Source of the DNA: Lentisphaerota bacterium
GTDB lineage: Bacteria; Verrucomicrobiota; Kiritimatiellia; CAIQIC01; Lenti-01
Assembly: GCA_012514035.1 (NCBI GenBank)
Contig: JAAZBB010000055.1
Location: 1-59,375, forward strand
DNA length: 59,375 bases
Reading direction: 5' to 3'
Part shown: positions 43,474-50,217 of the stretch, one piece after another
How the letters are laid out: each line of letters opens with the position of its first letter
Position numbering within the stretch: position 1 is the first letter of the stretch
Notes under the pieces: generated by a model
What the model was told of the DNA's origin: nothing
Database searches by the model: none
Seen by the model: only the letters and a program-made list of their open reading frames with translations
Program-made: the position numbers and the translations under genes

Positions 43474-44334
43474 ATGCGGCCGCGCCTGCCAGCCTGGTTC
43501 CGCCAAGCGCTGCCCCCGGCGGAAGCGGGCGGGCGGGTCAAGCGCCTGCTCGAAAGGCTCGACCTCCATGCCGTCTGCGAAGGCGCCCGGTGTCCCAACC
43601 GCGCCACGTGCTGGCACGAAGGCACCGCTGCGTTCCTCATCCTCGGCGCTGCCTGCACACGCAACTGCCGCTTCTGCGCCATCCCGCACGATCCCCGGCC
43701 CGCGCCGCCCGATCCCGCCGAGCCGGCACGCGTTGCCCGGGCCGCCGCCGAAATGGGGCTGCGCCATGTCGTCGTGACCTCCGTCACGCGCGACGACCTT
43801 CCCGATGGCGGCGCCGCGCATTTCGCCGCCGCCATCCACGCCATCCGCGCGCGCCTTCCCGCCACCACCGTCGAAGTGCTCATCCCCGATTTCCAAGGCG
43901 ACCCCGGCGCCCTCGCGCGCGTGCTGGCCGCCCGCCCTGACATCCTGAACCACAACCTCGAAACCGTGGAACGCCTGCACCCGGCCGTCCGCCCCCAGGC
44001 GGATTATCGCCGTTCCCTCGCGGTCCTGCGCCAGGCGGCCCGCGCCGGCACCCGCACCAAATCGGGCCTGATGCTCGGCATGGGCGAAACCGGGGCGGAA
44101 GTCGGTTCCGCCCTGCGCGACCTGCGTGCCGCGGACGTTGACCTGCTTACCCTGGGCCAGTATCTTGCGCCCTCCCCGACCCATCATCCCGCCGCCCGCT
44201 TTGTGCCGCCCGCCGAATTCGACCGCTGGCGCCAGGACGCTCTCGCCCTCGGCTTCGATTCCGTCGCCGCCGCACCCCGCGTGCGTTCCTCCTATCGCGC
44301 CGAAGAAATGCTGGCCATCAGGAGCGCCCCATGA
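43474..44334 (+). CDS. lipA: Lipoyl synthase
   Basis: 286 residues. A radical-SAM enzyme that inserts two sulfurs into octanoyl-protein. The auxiliary cluster cysteines are in CEGARCPNRATCW, the SAM cluster in CTRNCRFCAI, and the C-terminal RSSY serine ligand is present. VTRDDLPDGGAAHFAAAI, FNHN-type ILNHNLETVERL and GLMLGMGE are standard. No lipB neighbour; the gene is coupled to the GT28 gene by ATGA overlap. Confidence 0.95.
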   Translation: MRPRLPAWFRQALPPAEAGGRVKRLLERLDLHAVCEGARCPNRATCWHEGTAAFLILGAACTRNCRFCAIPHDPRPAPPDPAEPARVARAAAEMGLRHVVVTSVTRDDLPDGGAAHFAAAIHAIRARLPATTVEVLIPDFQGDPGALARVLAARPDILNHNLETVERLHPAVRPQADYRRSLAVLRQAARAGTRTKSGLMLGMGETGAEVGSALRDLRAADVDLLTLGQYLAPSPTHHPAARFVPPAEFDRWRQDALALGFDSVAAAPRVRSSYRAEEMLAIRSAP

Positions 44335-45464
44335 CCCGTCCGCCCCCGCGCATCCTGATCTGCTACCTCGTCCGCAACAGCGGCCATCACGCCGCCGCGC
44401 GGGCCATCGAGGCCGAGATCCGCCGCCTGGCTCCGTTCGCGGAAACCCGCTGCCTTGACCTGCTCGAAACCACCCACCCCACCTGGAGCGCGATCGTCCA
44501 GTACGTCTACATGTCCACGATCCGCCGTACACCGGAGCTCTGGGAGGCACTCTACGACAACTTCTGGTTCGACTGGCTCACCAAATGGATCCGCCCGCTC
44601 GTCCAGCGCGGCAACAGCCTCAAGCTGCGCATCCTGATGGAAGCCTTCCAGCCCGATGCCATCGTCTGCACGCAGGCGCATCCCTTCGCCGTCCTCTCCG
44701 CCTACGCCCGCCGCCAAGGCAAGCCCATTCCCCTCTGGGGCGTCGTCACTGATTTGCTGCCCCACCGCTTCTGGCATGTCCCGCCCAACGAACACATCCG
44801 CTACGTCGTCCCCAGTCAAACCGCCATGCAGCGGCTGATGATCCTCGGCACGCCCGCCGAACGCATCCATATCTTGGGCATTCCCATCCAGGCCGACGTG
44901 CTGGCCGCCCGCGGCAAGACCATCTCGCGCGACGCCGGCCGCCGCGTGCTGGTCATGGGCGGGTCGCGCGGCCTCGGCGCCCGGTTCGCCACCATCCGCT
45001 CCCTTGACCGCGCCGCCTCCGACTTCACCATCGACGTCGTCACCGGCACCAACCGGCGCCTGCGCAAGAAACTGCTGGCTGCGCGCCACCGGTTCCGGCA
45101 CCCCATCCGCATCCGCGGCTATGTCCAGGACGCCATGGCGATCATGCGTCGCGCCAGCCTGCTGATCGGCAAGCCCGGCGGCCTGACCTCCGCCGAGGCC
45201 ATGGCCTCCGGAACCCCCATGCTGATCGTCCGCCCCCTGCCCGGCCAGGAACGCGGCAACACCGAAATGCTGGTACGCCACGGCGCGGCCATCCATCTCG
45301 ACCGCGACCGCGACCTGCCGGCCGTGGTCACGTCCCTGTTCACCAACCGCTCGCTGCTCGACATGATGGCCGCCCGCGCCAAGGCCCTCGGCAAGCCGGA
45401 TGCCGCCCGCGACACCGCCGCCGCCGTGCTCGCCCATCTCCCCCGCGAGGCCCCCCCGCCATGA
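44331..45464 (+). CDS. MGDG-synthase-like GT28 glycosyltransferase
   Basis: 377 residues. The N-terminal MGDG_synth domain has ILICYLVRNSGHHAAARAIEAEI, and the acceptor region includes HPTWSAIVQYVYM. The GT-B C-terminal part has VLVMGGSRGLGARF and IGKPGGLTSAEAMASGTPMLI, the UDP-sugar site. Relatives glycosylate diacylglycerol (MGDG or glucolipids) or act like MurG. It is followed by an acyltransferase, so the pair could make or remodel a glycolipid; acceptor unproven. Confidence 0.85.
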   Translation: MTRPPPRILICYLVRNSGHHAAARAIEAEIRRLAPFAETRCLDLLETTHPTWSAIVQYVYMSTIRRTPELWEALYDNFWFDWLTKWIRPLVQRGNSLKLRILMEAFQPDAIVCTQAHPFAVLSAYARRQGKPIPLWGVVTDLLPHRFWHVPPNEHIRYVVPSQTAMQRLMILGTPAERIHILGIPIQADVLAARGKTISRDAGRRVLVMGGSRGLGARFATIRSLDRAASDFTIDVVTGTNRRLRKKLLAARHRFRHPIRIRGYVQDAMAIMRRASLLIGKPGGLTSAEAMASGTPMLIVRPLPGQERGNTEMLVRHGAAIHLDRDRDLPAVVTSLFTNRSLLDMMAARAKALGKPDAARDTAAAVLAHLPREAPPP

Positions 45465-46330
45465 TCTACTGGTTCTATCGTCTCTTGGCCGGCTTCGTCC
45501 GCCTGCTGCCGCTCAAAGGCGCCTACTGGCTCATGCTGCGCATCTGCGATCTGATGTTCTTCCTCAACCGGCGGGGGGCCCGCGCCGTCCGCGAAAACCT
45601 CCGGACCGTCCTGGAAGGCCAAGGCATCCTCCCCTCCCGGTATATCCTCGATGGCTGCGCCCGCAAAACCTTCCAGTATTTCGGCAAATACCTCGCCGAC
45701 TTCATCCGCTTCCGCAAGCTCACCGCCGACGGCGTCCGGGAGCATGTCAGCATCCAGGGCCTGGAACATCTCGAAGCCATCCGCGCTTCGAAACGGGGCG
45801 CCATCATGGTCACCGCCCACTACGGCAACTGGGAACTGGGCGGCGCCTTTGTCGCTGCCATGGGCATTCCCATTCGCGCCGTCGTGCGCCCCGTCTCCTC
45901 CCCCGCTCTCGAACGCATCTTCCAGTTCTTCCGCGAACAGCGCGGCATCCAGCTCATCCCCCTGGCCCAGGCCGGTGTGGGCATCATCAAGGCCCTCAAA
46001 CGCGGCGACGTCGTGGCCCTGGTGGGCGATCGCGACTTCACCGGCAATGGCCGGCCCCATTCGTTCTTCGGCCGCCCGGTCTCCCTGCCGCGCGGCGCCG
46101 CCTGGTTCGCCCACCGCACTGGCATCCCCCTCTACCTTGCCTTCGCCACCCGCGCCCCTGACGATACCTTTCTCTTCCGCATTCATCCGCCCATCGACCC
46201 CGCCCAGGTCAAGACCGAGGAGGAAATCCAAGACCGCCTGGTCGCCATCATGGAAGACACCATCGCCCGCGACCCTTGCCAGTGGTTCATCTTCGAACCC
46301 TTCTGGCCCGCGCCGGACTCCCCGCCGTGA
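45461..46330 (+). CDS. LpxL/HtrB-like lysophospholipid acyltransferase
   Basis: 289 residues. A membrane-anchoring N-terminus (YRLLAGFVRLLPLKGAYWL) is followed by the acyltransferase HxxxxE motif in VTAHYGNWELGGAF, then VVRPVSSPALERIF, VALVGDRDFTGNGRP and GAAWFAHRTGIPLYLAF. Such enzymes add secondary acyl chains to lipid A or similar lipids on the cytoplasmic face. The ATGA overlap with the GT28 gene supports a shared pathway. Confidence 0.85.
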   Translation: MIYWFYRLLAGFVRLLPLKGAYWLMLRICDLMFFLNRRGARAVRENLRTVLEGQGILPSRYILDGCARKTFQYFGKYLADFIRFRKLTADGVREHVSIQGLEHLEAIRASKRGAIMVTAHYGNWELGGAFVAAMGIPIRAVVRPVSSPALERIFQFFREQRGIQLIPLAQAGVGIIKALKRGDVVALVGDRDFTGNGRPHSFFGRPVSLPRGAAWFAHRTGIPLYLAFATRAPDDTFLFRIHPPIDPAQVKTEEEIQDRLVAIMEDTIARDPCQWFIFEPFWPAPDSPP

Positions 46331-46352
46331 TCTTCTCGGAACCATCCAGACA

Positions 46353-46376
46353 GTATGGTTTTTATAAAAACCATAC
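46353..46376. promoter_or_regulatory. Perfect 24-bp palindrome between the acyltransferase and gph genes
   Basis: The half-site is GTATGGTTTTTA and the other half is its exact complement. It begins 22 bases after the acyltransferase stop. It could be an A/T-rich terminator stem or an operator. It does not belong to the TTTTCCAC palindrome family that follows at 46428. Confidence 0.6.
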
Positions 46377-46427
46377 CTATGGGACCATTCAACCCGTTTC
46401 CCGCTCCGTGGAAAAATCTCCAAACTT

Positions 46428-46507
46428 TTTTCCATTGTGTGGAAAATTCCCGAAAAACTTTTCCATTGTGTGGAAAAAAAAGCCGTTTTTTTCCACACCG
46501 TGGAAAA
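46428..46507. repeat. Mirror-image array of three 19-bp palindromes upstream of gph
   Basis: Copies are at 46428-46446 and 46459-46477 (both TTTTCCATTGTGTGGAAAA) and 46489-46507 (TTTTCCACACCGTGGAAAA). A degenerate copy around 46396-46416 precedes them. Order, 31/30-bp spacing and spacer sequence are the reverse complement of the dsbD array. Confidence 0.9.
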
Positions 46508-46593
46508 ACCCCGTCCTGCCCCGCCCTCCAGGTTCAAGCCCCTCCATGGCCTCGCGCCATGTGTGAATGCGTTTGCCTACGACCTCCCCGGCC

Positions 46594-47238
46594 ATGTCCC
46601 CGCAACTCTTCCTCTTCGATCTCGACGGCACGCTGATCGACTCCCGGGCCGACCTCGCCGCCGCCACCAATGCCATGCGCGCCCACCACGGCCTGGCACC
46701 CTTGTCGGTAGCCAAGGTCGCGACCTACGTCGGCGATGGTATCCGTGTGCTGGCCCTGCGCGCGCTGGAGGGCGCCCCCGTCGATCCTGATCTGGCCGCG
46801 GAGCAAATCGCCGCCGCCTATGCCGAACGCCTGATCGACGACACCACGGCCTATCCCGGGGTGGATGCCGGCCTCCGCGCCCTCCGCGCCGCCGGCCACG
46901 ATCTCGGGCTCGTCACCAACAAGCCCGCCCCCCACGCCCGCCGACTCTGCGATCATTTCGGTTGGACGCCGCTTTTCGCCGTCATACTCGGCGGCGGGGA
47001 TTCCCCGGAACTCAAACCCTCGCCCCTCCCCCTGCAACTGGCCATGCAGCACACCGGACACGCCCCGGACAATACCTGGATGGTCGGCGACCACCATACC
47101 GACCTGGCCGCCGCCCGCCGGGCTGGCGTCCGGTCCGTCTTTCTCGCCAGCGGGTTTGGAAATCCCGGCCCGGAACAGGCCGATTTTGTTTGCCCCGACT
47201 TCGCGGCCTTCGCTGCCCGGTTCCTGGCCCCGGCCTGA
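46594..47238 (+). CDS. gph: Phosphoglycolate phosphatase-like HAD hydrolase
   Basis: 214 residues from MSPQLFLFDLDGTLIDSRADL; the ATG at 46567 is an alternative. HAD motif I is FDLDGTLID, motif II LGLVTNKPAP, motif III LKPSPLPL and motif IV WMVGDHHTDLAAARRAG. The cap is the helical type used by Gph, which removes phosphoglycolate formed during DNA repair; other sugar phosphates are possible. It converges with the Smr gene, seven bases apart. Confidence 0.8.
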   Translation: MSPQLFLFDLDGTLIDSRADLAAATNAMRAHHGLAPLSVAKVATYVGDGIRVLALRALEGAPVDPDLAAEQIAAAYAERLIDDTTAYPGVDAGLRALRAAGHDLGLVTNKPAPHARRLCDHFGWTPLFAVILGGGDSPELKPSPLPLQLAMQHTGHAPDNTWMVGDHHTDLAAARRAGVRSVFLASGFGNPGPEQADFVCPDFAAFAARFLAPA

Positions 47239-47245
47239 GCAGAGG

Positions 47246-47689
47246 TCAAAGCTCGATGAACGTAATGCCGGCATTCTGCGTGTCAGACCGTTCGCCCGAT
47301 CGCAGATCGTCGTAGCGCGATAACAGATCGCGGCCGTCCGGAGACGCCCGGGAGTAATCGTCGCCCGGCACGACGGCTTTGAGATGTCGCGCCTTCAACT
47401 CGCGGTACAGATAGGCGCGGCACGCAGTGCGCAACCGGCCTCCCGTTCCCGAGGAGCCCCAGCCATGGATCACACGCAGAACACGCACGCCCGTCTGGCG
47501 CGCGAGCGCGATTTCCCGCTGGAGCCGTTCCAGGCCCTCCTCGACGGTCGGCCGGCCGGATTCCATGTTCACCGTCCGTACCTTGACGCGCGGGCGCCGG
47601 GGGGGCGTGGCGCGCTGTACGCTCCCGCAATAGCGGCAAATCCCGGCGGTTGCCGCGATTTCATTTCCGCATGTCTCGCAATCCTTCAT
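47246..47689 (-). CDS. Zinc-ribbon plus Smr-domain protein
   Basis: 147 residues from MKDCETCGNEI, with AAGGA upstream of the ATG. The first 25 residues are a zinc ribbon (CETCGNEIAATAGICRYCG). The rest is an Smr domain: VRTVNMESGRPTVEEGLERL, VRVLRVIHGWGSSGTGGRL and LKAVVPGDDYS. The HGWGSSG-TGG motif replaces the canonical HGxGxGxL. Smr domains nick or cleave nucleic acids (MutS2, ribosome-rescue SmrB), but the target here is unknown. Confidence 0.85.
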   Translation of the reverse strand: MKDCETCGNEIAATAGICRYCGSVQRATPPRRPRVKVRTVNMESGRPTVEEGLERLQREIALARQTGVRVLRVIHGWGSSGTGGRLRTACRAYLYRELKARHLKAVVPGDDYSRASPDGRDLLSRYDDLRSGERSDTQNAGITFIEL

Positions 47690-47750
47690 TCGTTCCTTGG
47701 GGAGGCATGCCGTCTCATCGGCCTGATTGCATTCCCCGGGGCGGCGCGCC

Positions 47751-48728
47751 TCATGTCCGCCGGCCGGCCGCTTGGAGCACATACAGGGCATCGATCGTCA
47801 CAAACGGATTGCCCGTTTTCAGGGACCGTGGTCCCCAGTCTGCATACGTGCCGCGGCTCTGAATCCTGTCGGCGGGCCGGGTGTTGGTCCACTCGACGGG
47901 AAACATGCCGTCGGCCAGGCGCTTGCGTTCCAGCATGTCGAGGGCCATCTGGCAGCGCGGATCGCCCACGCGCCCGATCTCCGTCATCACCAAAAGCGCG
48001 CTGAGCACATCATAAAAACGGATCGGATAATGGATCTTGTCCACCGGCCCGCCCCATTCAGGCCGAATCAGCTCCCCATCGCGCTGGCGCCAGAGGAGGC
48101 GCCGCTGGAGCAGGAACTCCGCCGCGCGCGCCGTGGCCTTCCGCACCCGCGCCTCCCCGGTGGCCCGCTGCCACGCCGCCAGCCCGCGCAGCGGCAGCAG
48201 CGTTTCCTGCACGGAGGACGTACGGGCTCCCGGCCGCTTGTCGCAGTTCCAGCCCCCATCCGGCCACTGCATCGCCAGCAAGCGATCCACGAGAAGCGGC
48301 ACGCGCGTCTCGTCGACGATGCCCAGGCCAAGCTGCGACCAGATCGCATTGCCTTCCATCGAGGCGCACCGGCGCGGCCTCTCGGGTTGGTCCGGATAGA
48401 TCGCCGTGCTGGGGGGCTTCAGGAATGCCGGCGAGAACATCCACTCCAGAACCCGCTGGCGCACGGGAAACAGCCGCCGATCTCCGGGCGGATACGCGAT
48501 CTCAGCCAGCGAGTACAACGTCCAGTGCGGTCCCTGCCACTTGCGGTAGGGACTCCAGCGTTCCATGTCCAGCCCGCGCAGCAGATCCTGCGCCATCCGG
48601 CATTCCCCGATTTCCCGCCGCAACCGGCGCATCGCGGGCGTCCCCTCCGATTCGCCGGCCAGCAGGCGGCGCGCCCGATAGGCAATCACGGGGTTCCGGT
48701 GCCCCCACCAGGAATCCATCCGGGTCAT
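47751..48728 (-). CDS. Alpha/alpha-toroid protein (prenyltransferase/squalene-cyclase-like fold)
   Basis: 325 residues, no signal peptide. Helical repeats carry QW-like segments: WQGPHWTLYSLAEIAYP, LLAMQWPDGGWNCDK and WGGPVDKIHYPIRFYDVLSALL. The DxDD-type cyclase acids are not evident, so it is more likely a binding or unknown toroid protein than a terpene cyclase. It lies 61 bases upstream of the Smr gene on the same strand. A second toroid protein, exported, is at 58021. Confidence 0.65.
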   Translation of the reverse strand: MTRMDSWWGHRNPVIAYRARRLLAGESEGTPAMRRLRREIGECRMAQDLLRGLDMERWSPYRKWQGPHWTLYSLAEIAYPPGDRRLFPVRQRVLEWMFSPAFLKPPSTAIYPDQPERPRRCASMEGNAIWSQLGLGIVDETRVPLLVDRLLAMQWPDGGWNCDKRPGARTSSVQETLLPLRGLAAWQRATGEARVRKATARAAEFLLQRRLLWRQRDGELIRPEWGGPVDKIHYPIRFYDVLSALLVMTEIGRVGDPRCQMALDMLERKRLADGMFPVEWTNTRPADRIQSRGTYADWGPRSLKTGNPFVTIDALYVLQAAGRRT

Positions 48729-48949
48729 GACGCCTCCCCTCCCGGAAACAAGCCGGCCGATGCCGCAGGTATCCCCGCCCGGAAATGCGGATGCGTTCTG
48801 CGCCAGGCGGCGGATTTCTTTCGGATGTAGGAGGCCGTCATGTTTATGGCAACCCTCCCGGATGCACAGGTCCGCTGCTCTGCATCCGCCTCATCCTGTC
48901 CACATCTCCTTCGTTGCTGCAGGATAGGGAATCACGCGCCGGATGCGCA
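48729..48949. other. Gene-free stretch upstream of the toroid gene
   Basis: I find no convincing gene or RNA. It would contain the promoter of the minus-strand toroid gene. Confidence 0.4.
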
Positions 48950-49125
48950 ATGAACTTCTTGCCGAGCTGTTCAGGCGGCGGGGATGCGCCACGTCAGCCT
49001 TCCACAAGCAGTTCCTGCTGCGAATCGGGCCGGCTGGTGGCCAGTGTTCTTTGCATGTGATTCCACACGCCCTAGTCGAGATTCCGTTCGGGCGCATAGG
49101 CGAAGCGCTCGCTCCCCACCTCATC
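48950..49125 (-). pseudogene. Degenerate C-terminal fragment of an IS630-type transposase
   Basis: Read on the minus strand from about 49110: ERFAYAPERNLD, a TAG stop, then GVWNHMQRTLATSRPDSQQELL. IS630-family transposases have YAPELNPxExVWNxLKR here; the glutamate is the third catalytic DDE residue. A single GAG-to-TAG change would give the stop. The frame then breaks again near RRLNSSARSS. The rest of the element is gone, and the nitroreductase gene starts right after. Confidence 0.6.
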
Positions 49126-49131
49126 CCCGCG

Positions 49132-49674
49132 TCAGACGTAGCGGCGAATGTCGTCAAGGGAACGGCGGATCTTGGTGCGGATCGGAGCGTCCTGGGGATA
49201 GCCTAGGGCGATGAGCAGATCCACTTTGGAGGCGCGGGGCAGGCCAAGATGCTGCTGGACGGCGCGTTCGTTGAACCAGCCCAGCCAGCAACTGGCCAGG
49301 CCTTCTTCCGTCGCCTGCAGAACGAGGTGTTCGGTGGCAATGCCGATATCAATGAGGTTGTATTGCACGCCGCGAAACTGCGCGCCGAGGCGGGCCGCCA
49401 GTTTCATTTTCTCGGTCACGACGGCAATCAGCGCCGAGGAATCGCGCACGAACTTGTTGAGGCCGTAGGGCGGGCGGGTGCAGGCGGCCTCCGCCAGGGC
49501 GCGCACCCGGTCCGGTTCATCCACCACCACGAAGGACCACGGCTGGGAATTGCAGGCCGAGGGCGCCAGGCGCGCGGCCTCCAGGCAGCGGTCCAGCACG
49601 GTACGGTCAATCCGGCGGCCCGGTTCGTAACTGCGCGTGCTTTGCCGACGCTGTATCAGTTCCAGTAAAGTCAT
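49132..49674 (-). CDS. Nitroreductase family flavoprotein
   Basis: 180 residues from MTLLELIQRRQSTRSYEPGR. FMN-binding signatures are visible: RRQSTRSYEP, ARLAPSACNSQPWSFVVV and NLIDIGIATEHLVLQATEEGLASCWLGWF, then GYPQD. It probably reduces nitro compounds or quinones with NAD(P)H; the substrate is unknown. It overlaps the YdjM-like gene by ATGA and is the last gene of the ptsP operon. Confidence 0.88.
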   Translation of the reverse strand: MTLLELIQRRQSTRSYEPGRRIDRTVLDRCLEAARLAPSACNSQPWSFVVVDEPDRVRALAEAACTRPPYGLNKFVRDSSALIAVVTEKMKLAARLGAQFRGVQYNLIDIGIATEHLVLQATEEGLASCWLGWFNERAVQQHLGLPRASKVDLLIALGYPQDAPIRTKIRRSLDDIRRYV

Positions 49675-50204
49675 TGGCTTCTCCAGGTAAGGCGCAGGAT
49701 CAACACCAGCAGCCACAGCCCCCCCGCCAGGATCCATCCGCCATAAAAAATGGCGGGGTGCTGCCACCAGCTCCATCCCGCAAACCCGGCCTCCGAGAAC
49801 GGCCAGAACAGCGGGGTGATGAACCGGCCATCGCCATGGGTGGGCACATCGGTCAGGACGTGCAGCGGCCAGGCCAGGGCCGGCAGCCAGAGGGCGCGTT
49901 TCCAGCCGACGAGCAGGCCGTAGCCGATGGCCATGCCCAGCAGGCTGTGGGTGATGTTGTAGAGCACGAAGATGAAATCGGGGATGCCATGCCAGCGAAT
50001 TCCATTGCCGGTGAAAAGATCCGCCGCGAAATGAATCCCGAGCGAGGCCAGGTCGGGCACCAGCCCGAAGAACAGCGCCGCCCACAAGGTCCAATCCACC
50101 CACTGCCGCCGGCCGATACGGTCCACCGGGCCGCGCCGGCCGCCGGCAAGACCTGGGCGGCTGCAGAGCGCCGCGCCGATCACGCCATGGAACAGCGTAT
50201 CCAC
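49671..50204 (-). CDS. YdjM-like membrane-bound metal-dependent hydrolase
   Basis: 177 residues with about four hydrophobic segments. Metal-ligand residues typical of the family are visible: an N-terminal MDTLFHG, LVPDLAS, LYNITHSLLG and LHVLTDVPTHGD. In E. coli the relative YdjM is SOS-inducible, but no SOS box is visible here. Function unknown. Thirteen bases after ptsP. Confidence 0.8.
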   Translation of the reverse strand: MDTLFHGVIGAALCSRPGLAGGRRGPVDRIGRRQWVDWTLWAALFFGLVPDLASLGIHFAADLFTGNGIRWHGIPDFIFVLYNITHSLLGMAIGYGLLVGWKRALWLPALAWPLHVLTDVPTHGDGRFITPLFWPFSEAGFAGWSWWQHPAIFYGGWILAGGLWLLVLILRLTWRSQ

Positions 50205-50217
50205 GGAACCGGGCCCT

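Noticed and set aside
42217-44550. 777-codon minus-strand frame across DUF1015 and lipA
   Set aside because: Antisense to recognised genes with catalytic motifs; no domain visible.
48943-49206. Plus-strand 87-codon frame
   Set aside because: Antisense to the IS630 remnant and overlapping the nitroreductase end.
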